Of a stretch of 40,819 bases of DNA, positions 16,683-25,407 are shown one piece after another. Within the stretch, counting starts at the first letter, position 1; each line of letters opens with the position of its first letter. Position numbers and translations under genes: made by a program. Under the pieces are notes generated by a model. It saw only the letters and a list, made by a program, of their open reading frames with translations, made no database searches and was not told the DNA's origin. Source of the stretch: Clostridia bacterium (GTDB lineage Bacteria > Bacillota > Clostridia > Oscillospirales > CAG-382); contig JAFXDO010000062.1 in assembly GCA_017563195.1 (NCBI GenBank), positions 1 to 40,819 on the forward strand, in the 5' to 3' direction.

Positions 16683-18878
16683 TTAAAGCTTTTCTATGTT
16701 GAATTCGTTGTATTTTGCGCCGATATCGTCAAGCGCGCGAGCCTCTCTGTCGCCGTGAGCGAGCAGGATGATCTGATGCTTCCTTGCCGCCTCGTTTATC
16801 GCGCCCGAGATCATACGCAGACGGTTATCGTCGATGCGTCCGAACGCGTCGTCAAGAATTATCGGCACGCCGCAACCGCCGAACAGCATATCTGCAAGCG
16901 CAAGCCTCAACGAAAGGTATGCGCTGTCGCGCGTGCCCGCGGAAAGGTATTCACAGCTTCTTCTCATATCGTCTCCGAAGCTCATCGAAAGTCTGGTGTC
17001 GATTTCGAGTCCGCGGTATTTCCCGCCCGTCGCGGCGGTGAAGTATTCGTCGGCACGCTCGCCTATTCTCGGGGCGACCATACTCTTCATATAATCAGCC
17101 GATTCCTCGATAACCGCTATCGCGGTCTCGTACGCGCGATGCTTGATATTAAGCTCGTCGATACGGGCATTGAGCGAATCGCGCTTGCCTATCATCAATG
17201 CGGGATCCCCGCTTCTTGCCTCGAGCGTAGCCAAAGTCAGCTCGTCGCGGCGGTTAAGCTCGGAAAGCTGATCGAACTGCGAGGTATAAAACGCCAATTC
17301 CCGATCGACCTTCGCCTTGTCACGCTCGGGCTCGGTCGCGCCCTCGGCTTCCTCCTCCAACGCCTTGACGTCAAAGCCCTCCGACGCGTTGTCAAGCTCC
17401 TCCTTTTTCGCACGCCATACGGCGAGCTTTTCGCCGCTTTCGGCAGAAAGCGAAAGGATGAGCTGTAGCTGCTCGGAGTAGTTGGCGTCCGAAAGCTCGA
17501 TATAGCCGTTTATTCCGCTGTCGAGTTCGCGCTTGAGTATCGCACAGCGGGTCTTGCTCTCGCTCAGCTCGTCCTCGAGCGCATTAACGCGCGCCTCGGC
17601 ATCGTTGAGCTGCTTTTCAAGCGAGGGAAGCCTCGTTATCGCATCCTTAAGCTCGGAAACCGACTCAAAGCCCGCCTCTCGCGCAATACCCGCAGGCTTG
17701 CCGAGCACGACCGCACCGACCGCAGCCAAAACGACACCCGCAACGGCGATAATGATCCCGAGCCCCATCGTTTCGGGGCTTGCAAGAGTCGTGATAACGC
17801 CTGCGACCAAAGCGATCGCGGCGATGATGAACAGAAGGTTCGAGATACGCTTAGAGCCGTTAATCACCCTTTCGGCATCTTTCGCCTCGGAAATTCCGAT
17901 GCGCTTTTCATTAAGCAAAGCATCGCGCTCCGCCGTCGCAAGCTCGAGCGCCTGAGAAGCGTTTTCGCAGTCGCGGCACTCTGCGACGTACTCGGTATTC
18001 TTGGCGAAAAGCTCGCCGAACGAGCCGTCGTCGCGTTTCTTCAGTCCCGCGGACGCCGCCTCGTATTCCTCGCGTGCGTTTCTTTCCTCAAGCTTCAGTC
18101 TGTTGATTGCCTGAAGCTTTATAAGCGACGCGTATTTTTCGATATTTTTACGCTCAGCCCTGAGCGCCTTGAGCTTCTTTTCGGCAGTGTCGAGAGTCTT
18201 GGAACGTTTTTCGATCTCGCCGTTAAGCGCCTCGGCGTCGCGACGGGTATCGCAGGACGCGGTTATCGCCTCCTCGAGTGCGTCGCGCTCCTTTTCCGCC
18301 TTCGGGATGAGTCCGTTTCCCATACGGCTCTTAAGCTCGTTTTTCGCGGCGTTAAGCTCGCTCACCGCCTTCTTTGTGCCGACCTGCTCGTCCGCGCTTA
18401 TCGCGATATTGCGAAGACGCTCGGCAAGTATCTCGTCCTTGCTCTGCGGTGCGGTGAGCTGACGGAAGAAGAGCGTTCTTGCGAATACCTCCTCTGTCAC
18501 TCCGAAGAAGACCTCTCCCGGAATCTCGCCGATAAGCTCGTGCCTGCCGGTTGCGCGGTTGGTCACCTCTACGGCATCCTTGCCCGACGCCAGACAACGG
18601 CGATGGACGGTATATCGCGTTCCGTCAGCGGTAAGGGTTATGCTTCCCTCGGAGACCTCGCCGTCCCATGGGGTATAGAGCTTACGCTCGTTATCGCTTA
18701 CCGACTGCATTCTCGCGCCGGTGAAGCCGTAAAAAACGAATTTAATGAACGCCGCAAGCGTGCTTTTTCCGCTTTCGTTGGGTGCGGACATAAGGTTTAT
18801 CCCGCTTTCGAGCGAGAGAAACGCGTTTTTCAGCTTGCCGAACGAGTTTATTTCTATCTTTTCGATGGTTACGTTCAT
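16683..18878 (-). CDS. yhaN: YhaN-like AAA ATPase (SbcC/Rad50-like)
   Basis: This 731-residue ABC-type ATPase has Walker A APNESGKST (32-40), long coiled-coil arms (about 190-340 and 400-570) and a C-terminal half-site with signature LSAGTRDSAYLSLRLAL and Walker B IILDDAFGRID. Between the arms, at about 343-395, are two hydrophobic segments typical of YhaN and absent from SbcC, suggesting membrane association. It overlaps the partner nuclease gene by 4 bases (ATGA) and is expected to form an SbcCD-like complex acting on DNA ends; this is inferred from family and gene order. Confidence 0.9.
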   Translation of the reverse strand: MNVTIEKIEINSFGKLKNAFLSLESGINLMSAPNESGKSTLAAFIKFVFYGFTGARMQSVSDNERKLYTPWDGEVSEGSITLTADGTRYTVHRRCLASGKDAVEVTNRATGRHELIGEIPGEVFFGVTEEVFARTLFFRQLTAPQSKDEILAERLRNIAISADEQVGTKKAVSELNAAKNELKSRMGNGLIPKAEKERDALEEAITASCDTRRDAEALNGEIEKRSKTLDTAEKKLKALRAERKNIEKYASLIKLQAINRLKLEERNAREEYEAASAGLKKRDDGSFGELFAKNTEYVAECRDCENASQALELATAERDALLNEKRIGISEAKDAERVINGSKRISNLLFIIAAIALVAGVITTLASPETMGLGIIIAVAGVVLAAVGAVVLGKPAGIAREAGFESVSELKDAITRLPSLEKQLNDAEARVNALEDELSESKTRCAILKRELDSGINGYIELSDANYSEQLQLILSLSAESGEKLAVWRAKKEELDNASEGFDVKALEEEAEGATEPERDKAKVDRELAFYTSQFDQLSELNRRDELTLATLEARSGDPALMIGKRDSLNARIDELNIKHRAYETAIAVIEESADYMKSMVAPRIGERADEYFTAATGGKYRGLEIDTRLSMSFGDDMRRSCEYLSAGTRDSAYLSLRLALADMLFGGCGVPIILDDAFGRIDDNRLRMISGAINEAARKHQIILLAHGDREARALDDIGAKYNEFNIEKL

Positions 18879-20008
18879 GCCCTTTCACCTCCGCCGTAGT
18901 CGACCACGCTTCTGTCCTCAAGCGCGGCGATGCCGTATTTCATCGCGAGAAGCAGGCTTTTGTATTCGTCGCTGTCCTTGTCAGCCGCGTCGAGCCGCTC
19001 CTTCATCTTGCGGACGAAGACGCCCTTTAAGGTGTTGCTCTGCTCGAGCTCGCCTATGTCGGGCTCGACGAAGGTCTCGTCGATAAGCTCGATATAATAG
19101 GGGTATTCACAGCCCCTGCCGATCTCGTTGGGAAGTATGACGAACGCGCTCTTGAGCTCGCCCGTAAGCGTTATTCTCAGCGCGGTATCGTCGGTGTAGG
19201 TGCGTATCGCGTCGCGGATGACGTCGAGCGCCTCCATCTTTTCGCGCACGCCGCTGAGGTCAACCCGTATCCATTCGTAGCGCGATTTGGAGAATCGCTT
19301 GGGCTGCATATCGACGCTTCCCTTTTCTATCGTACCGAACAGCGCGCCGTGATAGCCCGTCTCGTCGAAGCCTCTGCCCTCGATACAGCCGGGATACGCG
19401 TAATACACGCCGTTTTCGTTCAGAAGCCCCGTCGGCTTATGCACGTGCCCGAGCGCGATATAGTCAAAGCCCGATTCGGCAATGTCGCGCTTGGTTATCG
19501 GTCCGTTCGTGCCGTCCGAGCCGATCAGGTCGCCGTGCGTGACGAGAATATTCACACGCGATTTATCGCGGATGCTCCAACCCGCAACGGTGGAGGAGAG
19601 GCAGTTCCTCGAGGTGAAGCCGAAGCCGTATATATCCACGCCGAGCTCGTCAAGACGAACGACCTCCCTCTCACCCTTGAAAACGTGAACGTTTTCGGGA
19701 AACTCGGTCGTATCATAGACCGAGCCAGGGGTGTAGGGGTCGTGATTGCCGGGAGAGATGAATATTTTCATATCTCCGCACTTCGTAAACTCGCGCAGTA
19801 AAAGCTCGCGAGTGTCGCGGGTGACGTATTCGCTGTCGAACAGGTCACCGCTTATGATGAATATATCCGCCTTCTTTTCGCGCGCGTACATCAATGCCGA
19901 GGTAAACGCGGCGCGAAGCTCGGTGCGGCGCTTTTCCGCCTCACGCGGGGAAAAGAGCGAGAAGGGTGAATCCAGATGTATGTCTGCACAATGAAATATC
20001 TTTGCCAT
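18875..20008 (-). CDS. yhaO: YhaO-like DNA exonuclease (SbcD-type metallophosphoesterase)
   Basis: This 377-residue protein has the complete calcineurin-type nuclease signature: CADIHLDSP (D9, H11), SGDLFDS, SPGNHDPY, VTHGDL and LGHVHKP. These hold two metal ions, usually Mn2+. It matches the YhaO/SbcD family, which degrades DNA ends together with a Rad50-like ATPase, here the overlapping yhaN gene. The C-terminal ~130 residues form the capping/partner-binding domain. It starts 15 bases downstream of pgeF, so the pair belongs to the same operon as the housekeeping genes around it. Confidence 0.92.
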   Translation of the reverse strand: MAKIFHCADIHLDSPFSLFSPREAEKRRTELRAAFTSALMYAREKKADIFIISGDLFDSEYVTRDTRELLLREFTKCGDMKIFISPGNHDPYTPGSVYDTTEFPENVHVFKGEREVVRLDELGVDIYGFGFTSRNCLSSTVAGWSIRDKSRVNILVTHGDLIGSDGTNGPITKRDIAESGFDYIALGHVHKPTGLLNENGVYYAYPGCIEGRGFDETGYHGALFGTIEKGSVDMQPKRFSKSRYEWIRVDLSGVREKMEALDVIRDAIRTYTDDTALRITLTGELKSAFVILPNEIGRGCEYPYYIELIDETFVEPDIGELEQSNTLKGVFVRKMKERLDAADKDSDEYKSLLLAMKYGIAALEDRSVVDYGGGERA

Positions 20009-20023
20009 ATCAAAGCTCCTGTT

Positions 20024-20836
20024 TTACAAGCATATAAACGCGCTCATCGTGCCGCGGACAGGCCCCGACACGCGATGCGAGAAGAATTTATCCGAATTGC
20101 ATTTGGTGCATATACGAGAGATCGAAATATTATCTCGCCCGATGCCCGCACTTTGAAGGATCCTTTCGTTCGCAGCGTTGAGATCGAGCATATATTTGTC
20201 GCCCTTTTCGGTGAAAAAGTCGCTGTATTCGCTGTTTTTTTCGGTAAACGCAGCATAAAGCTCTCGCCCGACCTCGTAACAGCACACCCCGATGCAGGGT
20301 CCGATCGCGGCGATTATATTTTCGCGCCTTGCCCCAAGCGAGACCATTTTCTCGACGGCATTTTTCGCTATCCCCGCGACTGTCCCGCGCCAGCCCGCGT
20401 GGACGGCACCGCAGACGCTCTTTTCGGTGTCGCACAGCAGTATCGGAACACAGTCGGCAGAGCGTACCGAAAGCAGCATATCGCGCTCGACCGTCACCAA
20501 GCCGTCGACACCTCTGTCGTACGGCGGAAGCGTAAGCCCCCTGCCCCGGTCGCTACCCGTCGCGATCTCGACGTTATCGGTGTGTGTCTGATAGCTTCGG
20601 CAGATATCATCGGCGGTAAGCCCGAAGACCGATGCGGCACGCGCGTGATTTTCGAAAACGTTTTCCTCGGTGTCTGTAATTGCCGCCGTACCGACTGCGA
20701 AATTAAGACTTTCAAACGCACCGACGCTTACCCCGCCTTTTTTTGTGAAAAAGGCGTGTCTTATGCCGTGCTTATTGAATTTTTTGCTTTGATAAAAGGG
20801 AATTTCGCCCTCAACGTACACAAAATCGCCGCTCAT
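20024..20836 (-). CDS. pgeF: Peptidoglycan editing factor PgeF (YfiH/laccase-domain family)
   Basis: This 270-residue protein belongs to the multicopper-like YfiH/YlmD family, shown in Escherichia coli to remove wrongly inserted L-Ser from peptidoglycan precursors and in other bacteria reported as a purine nucleoside phosphorylase. The metal-site motifs are SYQTHTDNV (His), RSADCVP (Cys) and GAVHAGWRGT (His), with GPCIGVCCYEV near residue 185. Length is normal. The ATG is preceded by CGGAGGGGGC, and a promoter lies about 40 bases upstream. It is the first gene of the run through yhaO, yhaN, recG and dusB. Confidence 0.92.
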   Translation of the reverse strand: MSGDFVYVEGEIPFYQSKKFNKHGIRHAFFTKKGGVSVGAFESLNFAVGTAAITDTEENVFENHARAASVFGLTADDICRSYQTHTDNVEIATGSDRGRGLTLPPYDRGVDGLVTVERDMLLSVRSADCVPILLCDTEKSVCGAVHAGWRGTVAGIAKNAVEKMVSLGARRENIIAAIGPCIGVCCYEVGRELYAAFTEKNSEYSDFFTEKGDKYMLDLNAANERILQSAGIGRDNISISRICTKCNSDKFFSHRVSGPVRGTMSAFICL

Positions 20837-20875
20837 TTCAATGCCCCCTCCGATGAATACTATATGCCAAATTAT

Positions 20876-20904
20876 ATTATATCAAATAATTGCAGAAAAG
20901 TAAA
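20876..20904 (-). promoter_or_regulatory. Sigma-A promoter of the pgeF operon
   Basis: On the minus strand, TTTACT (20899-20904) and TATAAT (20876-20881) are separated by 17 bases. A second overlapping TATAAT lies at 20871-20876. Confidence 0.75.
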
Positions 20905-20906
20905 CA

Positions 20907-20934
20907 AAAAAGAAGGGACTCTGCCCTTCTTTTT
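20907..20934 (-). terminator. Terminator of the lipoprotein operon
   Basis: AAAAAGAAGGG / CCCTTCTTTTT stem of 11 bp with a 6-base loop and T-runs on both strands. It lies just after the stop of the lipoprotein gene at 20944 and upstream of the pgeF promoter. Confidence 0.85.
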
Positions 20935-20943
20935 AAGTTTTAA

Positions 20944-21933
20944 TCATTCGATGACGTCAAATCCCATTTTCCTAATAGCCTCTTTCGCGAACGCATCTTC
21001 GGAAGCATACGATACCAGCGATAACACCTCCGACAAATCGACCGCAATCTCTTCGCAATCGCTGCCGCAATCGTCTCCGGAAGTGTGATAGTATATTTTG
21101 CCATCGTCTGCTTCTCGACGGTGGAATGGCGCCTTACAATTATCACTCACGCCGTCGATCTTTTCGATCTTGCGGCATATTCCGAAATTAAAAATGCTTT
21201 CGACCGTTATTGAAGTCACCGAAGACGGAACGTTTATTTGAGTTACGAAATTGCTTACAACAGCGGTATCCGCAACCTGCTCCTCATACCAATCGTCGGC
21301 ATCGTCGCCATAGCTTTTCTTGGCAGAATCATAAAGATTGTCGGCACACTCAATAAGCAGTCCGCTGTCATATCCGCCTATGCCGCACAAAATAGCGTCA
21401 AGACGATTCAGCTCTTGTGTGGATATCGTCGGTTCGAGTATATAGATCGGCTCAATAGCACATATGGGATACGCATTGCGATACTCTTCTTTCTTTTTTT
21501 CAGTGAGCGTTTCGTCGTTTATGTCCATTAGGTGATAAAAAGCGGCAAAGATATTCGGATCTCTGCCGGAGACGCTGTTGTTTTCAAGCGTCTCGCGTAT
21601 ATTATAAAAATCCGACTCGCTCAAAACACGAGGAACAACGTGGCCATCCTTTATTTCGATCGAGGTCACAATATCGCCTGAGGGAGACTTTTCGGGAATA
21701 TCAACCGTAAATTCAGACGTATATTTGCGGTTGTATTTGATGGCAGTAAGCGCGCAGGTGCCGTCGCCGTTGGATCTGAACTCCAATTCATAAGGGTCGC
21801 CTACGTTCAAATCGACCTGAGACTGAGCAGACGAGCCGCCGTTGTCATCCTTGTCGGTATCTGCCGTATCATCGCAGGCAACAAGACAGAAAACAAAGAG
21901 AACCGCGAGAAGCGCCGATATCAGCTTTTTCAT
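20944..21933 (-). CDS. Lipoprotein of unknown function
   Basis: This 329-residue protein has a lipoprotein signal peptide ending in the lipobox LVAC (Cys20), an acidic Asp/Ser spacer and a soluble domain outside the membrane. The region NFVTQINVPSSVTSITVESIFNFG resembles a single BspA-type leucine-rich strand, but the rest does not match a family I recognise. Cys residues cluster in the last third (GICRK, DNCKA, GDDCGSDCEE), perhaps as disulfides. It starts 18 bases after the preceding gene with AGAGGTG before the ATG, and is the third gene of a three-gene operon with two small membrane proteins. Confidence 0.75.
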   Translation of the reverse strand: MKKLISALLAVLFVFCLVACDDTADTDKDDNGGSSAQSQVDLNVGDPYELEFRSNGDGTCALTAIKYNRKYTSEFTVDIPEKSPSGDIVTSIEIKDGHVVPRVLSESDFYNIRETLENNSVSGRDPNIFAAFYHLMDINDETLTEKKKEEYRNAYPICAIEPIYILEPTISTQELNRLDAILCGIGGYDSGLLIECADNLYDSAKKSYGDDADDWYEEQVADTAVVSNFVTQINVPSSVTSITVESIFNFGICRKIEKIDGVSDNCKAPFHRREADDGKIYYHTSGDDCGSDCEEIAVDLSEVLSLVSYASEDAFAKEAIRKMGFDVIE

Positions 21934-21951
21934 TATAATACACCTCTTTCG

Positions 21952-22455
21952 TTATATTGAGCTTTCGTGACGTTCGATAAAAAGGTCGGGGCGTTTGCGC
22001 TCGAGCCATTCGGAAAAAAGCGCACGTTCGTGATAGGAGATCAGCATTACCGCCTCGTTTTTATGCGGCTTCTTCCAAGGGCGTCTGAAGCGCTCCGACG
22101 CATTGGGCTCAACAAAGTGCTCGTTGTTATATACCGCGACGTAAACGGTCCCCTTAAGATCGCGCGAGCGGTCGTTATATTCCTTACGGCGCTCCGCCTT
22201 ATTGATGCTGTCCCAGCTGATTTCGTATTTACGTTTGCCGAGTATATTGACGACGTAAAAGCCGTATTCGTCAAAGCAGGCAAGCTCGAATATGACCGCA
22301 AGCATAAAAAGCCCGGAAACCGTCATACAAAAGGTTACGATCACGTCGAACAGCGTATCGCCGGCAAGCGTTATAAGGCAGGCAACAAGCGTCCAGACCA
22401 CGGCGAATACTGCAGGAAAGATAAGATCCTTATACGCGTATTGCTTCATTTTCAC
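21952..22455 (-). CDS. Small membrane protein with C-terminal PH-like region
   Basis: This 167-residue protein has two transmembrane segments (about 12-31 and 36-60) and a basic cytoplasmic domain with strands such as GFYVVNILGKRKYEISWDSI, a pattern seen in bacterial PH-like (YcxB/bPH-type) domains that follow a membrane hairpin. I do not recognise a specific family, so this fold is an inference. Its ATG overlaps the upstream gene by 4 bases, showing translational coupling, and the lipoprotein gene follows after 18 bases. Confidence 0.7.
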   Translation of the reverse strand: MKMKQYAYKDLIFPAVFAVVWTLVACLITLAGDTLFDVIVTFCMTVSGLFMLAVIFELACFDEYGFYVVNILGKRKYEISWDSINKAERRKEYNDRSRDLKGTVYVAVYNNEHFVEPNASERFRRPWKKPHKNEAVMLISYHERALFSEWLERKRPDLFIERHESSI

Positions 22456-23285
22456 ACCTCAACGGCGGTCATACGGGTAAGCATTTCGATAGTTGCCTTT
22501 TCATAATAAGGCAGGTACATCGCCCATTCCTCGCCGTTTGCATAAAAGCAAAGCCTGAGACGGTACTTCATGGAAACCAATTCGTTATTATCCACGGTAA
22601 GCTTGTATTCCTTGTACTTTTCGGAGTTGGGCTCCTCGTCCTTTGTCCAGATGGGAATCGTCACGCGGCACTTTTCCTGCTCGAGCGAGCGGATCATTGA
22701 AAGCGGAAGCTCGAACTTGCACTCTCTGTCGGCAACGACGAGATTATCATCCTTGATGAACATTCTGTAATTATAATTCAAATAGGGAGTCAGCGAGGTG
22801 GCGCCCGAGACTACCTTCATTTCGCCGTTCTTCATTTTATAAGCGAAGGAGAGTATATCGATTTCGGGTGCTCCCTCGGGAACGCCGAAATCACGATAGA
22901 TAGATTCGGCGAGCTCGTCAAGATTTCTCGAATTCACAGTCGCCTCGTCGGTGCTCATTATCTTTTCGGCACGCTTGCCGCCGTAGCGAGTTATCAGCCA
23001 AGAGCCGATAAACGACACGCCGCCGATCACCGCAAAGGTAGCGATATCTCCTACGCCCTCAAGCCCGAGCCTGATGCAAAGGAAGCCGACCAAAAGAAGT
23101 ATCCAGCGGAGAGCGCGCAGATACCAGGGCAGATTCGCCTTCTTTTGGGTCTCCAAAATGGCATTGCCCGCGTTATTAAGCGCGTCAACGGTTGCGGCAG
23201 GCGTTTTTGCAACGGCAAGCTCGATTCCGTTCATTTCCTCGTTTTTCTTATCGTTAGTACGGTCTACACCCAAAAAAGGCTTCAT
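22452..23285 (-). CDS. Unrecognised membrane protein
   Basis: This 277-residue protein has a soluble N-terminus (about 1-55), two hydrophobic segments (about 60-78 and 83-100) with positively charged flanks, and a ~175-residue C-terminal domain rich in beta strands (DDNLVVADRECKFELPLS, CRVTIPIWTKDEE). That layout resembles the next gene, so the two may be distantly related subunits. No catalytic motif is visible. GGGGGAT stands before the ATG. It is the first gene of the three-gene operon, behind a promoter that contains a large inverted repeat. Confidence 0.7.
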   Translation of the reverse strand: MKPFLGVDRTNDKKNEEMNGIELAVAKTPAATVDALNNAGNAILETQKKANLPWYLRALRWILLLVGFLCIRLGLEGVGDIATFAVIGGVSFIGSWLITRYGGKRAEKIMSTDEATVNSRNLDELAESIYRDFGVPEGAPEIDILSFAYKMKNGEMKVVSGATSLTPYLNYNYRMFIKDDNLVVADRECKFELPLSMIRSLEQEKCRVTIPIWTKDEEPNSEKYKEYKLTVDNNELVSMKYRLRLCFYANGEEWAMYLPYYEKATIEMLTRMTAVEV

Positions 23286-23306
23286 AATCTATCCCCCAAA
23301 TCATTT

Positions 23307-23334
23307 TGTCGAACACATTCTAACACATTCGACA
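23307..23334. promoter_or_regulatory. Inverted repeat TGTCGAA-N14-TTCGACA over the promoter
   Basis: Two perfect 7-base half-sites (23307-23313 and 23328-23334) flank the -10 box of the promoter for the membrane-protein operon. The position is that of a repressor operator. The binding protein is not evident. Confidence 0.45.
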
Positions 23335-23345
23335 ATGTTTGTCAA
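23317..23345 (-). promoter_or_regulatory. Sigma-A promoter of the membrane-protein/lipoprotein operon
   Basis: On the minus strand, TTGACA (23340-23345) and TAGAAT (23317-23322) are separated by 17 bases, about 32 bases upstream of the ATG at 23285. Confidence 0.8.
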
Positions 23346-23376
23346 CAAAAAAGCTGTTGCGCAATTGCAACAGCTT
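23345..23376 (-). terminator. Terminator of cmk-plsC-ispH/rpsA
   Basis: A 10-bp stem AAGCTGTTGC / GCAACAGCTT with a 6-base loop is followed on the minus strand by T6. It lies 18 bases after the ispH/rpsA stop. Confidence 0.9.
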
Positions 23377-23394
23377 AATTTGTCGAATATTAAA

Positions 23395-25407
23395 TTATTC
23401 AGCGTCGGTTGCTTCTGCTGCGGGAGCTTCTGCTGCGGGAGCTTCTTCAGCGGTCTCTTCAGCGCCGTTATCCTCGAGGAGTGCGCGGATGGAGAGGCTG
23501 AGTCTTCTTCTTTCAACGTCAGCAGCGGTGATCTTAACGGTAACCTTGTCGCCAACCTTAAGAACGCTTGCGGGGTTCTGGATGGGCTTATCCGAGATCT
23601 GGCTGATGTGAATGAGACCGTCGAAATCGGGGAAGATTTCGGCAAATGCACCGAAAGGCATAACGGAAACGATGGTAGCGTCTACTACGTCGCCGACGTT
23701 GTAGTTCTTCTGGAAGATGTTCCAGGGATCGTTTTCCTCGGTCTTGTAGCCAAGGGAGATTCTCTTCTTTTCCTTGTCGATCGACTTGATGAATACGTTA
23801 ATGGTGTCGCCGATGTTAAGAACCTCTTCGGGCTTCTTGAGTCTGCCCCAAGAAAGCTCGGTGATGTGAAGCATACCGTCAACTGCGCCGAGGTTAATGA
23901 ATGCGCCGTAGCTCATAAGAGCACGTACCTTACCCTCGAACTTGTCGCCTTCCTGTGCGGTTGCGAAGAATTCCTCTTCCAAAGCCTTACGGGAGACGCG
24001 GGTGGATGCCTTGATGGAGCCGACAGCTCTCTTTCTCTGCTCGTTAACGTCGATGATCTTGAAGGAGACCTTGGTTCCTCTGAGAGTTTCAAGCTCTTCG
24101 CCCTTAGGCACGCCGGTCTGCGACGCGGGGATGAAGACCTTGTTGGTGCCGTAGAGAGCGATCACGCCTGCATAGCCCTTTTCGTTCTTGATGATTTCCT
24201 TAACGGTACCCTCAAGAATTTCGCCGGATTCAGCAGCAGCCTTGATAGCTTCCCAGTACTTGTGCATGTCGATCTTCTTCTTGGAGAGAAGAACGGTGCC
24301 GTCGTGGTCGCTGAACTTACCGCAGATAACCTCAACCTCGTCGCCTACCTTGAAAAGCTCGTTGAGGTTGACGCCGCTTTCAGCGGTAATTTCGTCGTAC
24401 GGGAGAATACCCGTATGCTTCGTACCAAGGTCAACCTTGACCTCGGTAGGATTGACTGCCAGAACGATTCCGGTAACCCTTTCACCTGTATTTAAAGATT
24501 TGAATGACTGTTCGAGCATCTCGGCAAAGCTGAGTTCCTCATTTGCGATGTTTGCCATCTTGTTGTAAACCTCCTGTATTATCCCGCTCGGTGTCGATGC
24601 ACCGGCGGCTATTGCAATTTTGGATGCAGATCTTATTGCGTCTGCGTGCAGATCAAGCTCGGACGCCGATTCGATCATTATCGAATCCCTGCAGACCTCA
24701 CTTGCTATGGCGAAAAGCTTCGCCGTGTTCGAGCTGTTCTTGCCACCCACGATGACGGTCAGATCCGACTTCGAAGCCAGCTCTCTGGTCTTCTTCTGTC
24801 GGTTTTCGGTCACGCTGCAGATGGTTTCAAAGATGCGGACGTTCGGATAAAGCTCGCTTATCCTCGCCTTACAGCGCTCCCATTCGGTGCCCGAATAGGT
24901 CGTCTGCACCGCAAGGATGCAGTCGATATCGCTTGTAAAGCCCTCCTCGTGGTCGGCATCGATCGCCGCCTTATCGGCATAAACGACGTGCTCGCCCTTC
25001 GCCCAGCTCATTATACCCTCGACCTCGGGATGTCTTGCGTCCCCGATGACGATGATCTTCGTATTTTCGTCCTGCGCCGCAACGACCTTGTGGATCTTCG
25101 TGACGTAGGGGCAGGTGGCGTCGATATAGCGCCTCCCCTGCGACTCGAGCGATTCTATCAGCTGCCTCGGTGTACCGTGGGCACGCAGAAAAACCGTCGC
25201 GTCATCGGGCAGAGAGTCAAGCTCGTCCGCCGTGATAAACCGCACGCCTCTGTCCTTTAGGGTTTCGTTGAAGATGCGGTTATGTATCAGCTCGCCGAGA
25301 CAGCAGATTGTGCCCGACGATGCCTCAAGGCTTTTATTTATCATATCGACAGCGCGCTTCACGCCGAAGCAGAAGCCGCTGTATTCGGATATTTCTATCT
25401 CAGCCAT
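23395..25407 (-). CDS. ispH: Fused 4-hydroxy-3-methylbut-2-enyl diphosphate reductase and ribosomal protein S1-like protein
   Basis: This 670-residue fusion has an IspH domain (about 1-285), making IPP and DMAPP in the last step of the MEP isoprenoid pathway, then four S1 RNA-binding repeats (about 300-650) and an Ala/Glu-rich tail. IspH [4Fe-4S] ligands are the Cys in SGFCFGVKRAV, in DATCPYV and in ETICSVTENRQ. The S1 repeats have the usual GAFINLG...DGMLHITELS and GAFAEIF...DGLIHISQIS patterns. ATG 25407 was chosen because it gives the normal IspH N-terminus; it overlaps plsC by 8 bases, and a GTG at 25428 is possible. Fusions of this kind are known in Clostridia. Confidence 0.95.
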   Translation of the reverse strand: MAEIEISEYSGFCFGVKRAVDMINKSLEASSGTICCLGELIHNRIFNETLKDRGVRFITADELDSLPDDATVFLRAHGTPRQLIESLESQGRRYIDATCPYVTKIHKVVAAQDENTKIIVIGDARHPEVEGIMSWAKGEHVVYADKAAIDADHEEGFTSDIDCILAVQTTYSGTEWERCKARISELYPNVRIFETICSVTENRQKKTRELASKSDLTVIVGGKNSSNTAKLFAIASEVCRDSIMIESASELDLHADAIRSASKIAIAAGASTPSGIIQEVYNKMANIANEELSFAEMLEQSFKSLNTGERVTGIVLAVNPTEVKVDLGTKHTGILPYDEITAESGVNLNELFKVGDEVEVICGKFSDHDGTVLLSKKKIDMHKYWEAIKAAAESGEILEGTVKEIIKNEKGYAGVIALYGTNKVFIPASQTGVPKGEELETLRGTKVSFKIIDVNEQRKRAVGSIKASTRVSRKALEEEFFATAQEGDKFEGKVRALMSYGAFINLGAVDGMLHITELSWGRLKKPEEVLNIGDTINVFIKSIDKEKKRISLGYKTEENDPWNIFQKNYNVGDVVDATIVSVMPFGAFAEIFPDFDGLIHISQISDKPIQNPASVLKVGDKVTVKITAADVERRRLSLSIRALLEDNGAEETAEEAPAAEAPAAEATDAE

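Noticed and set aside
23074-24495. Long plus-strand open frame (473 residues)
   Set aside because: It lies opposite the S1 part of ispH/rpsA, has low-complexity shadow composition, and lacks a ribosome site.
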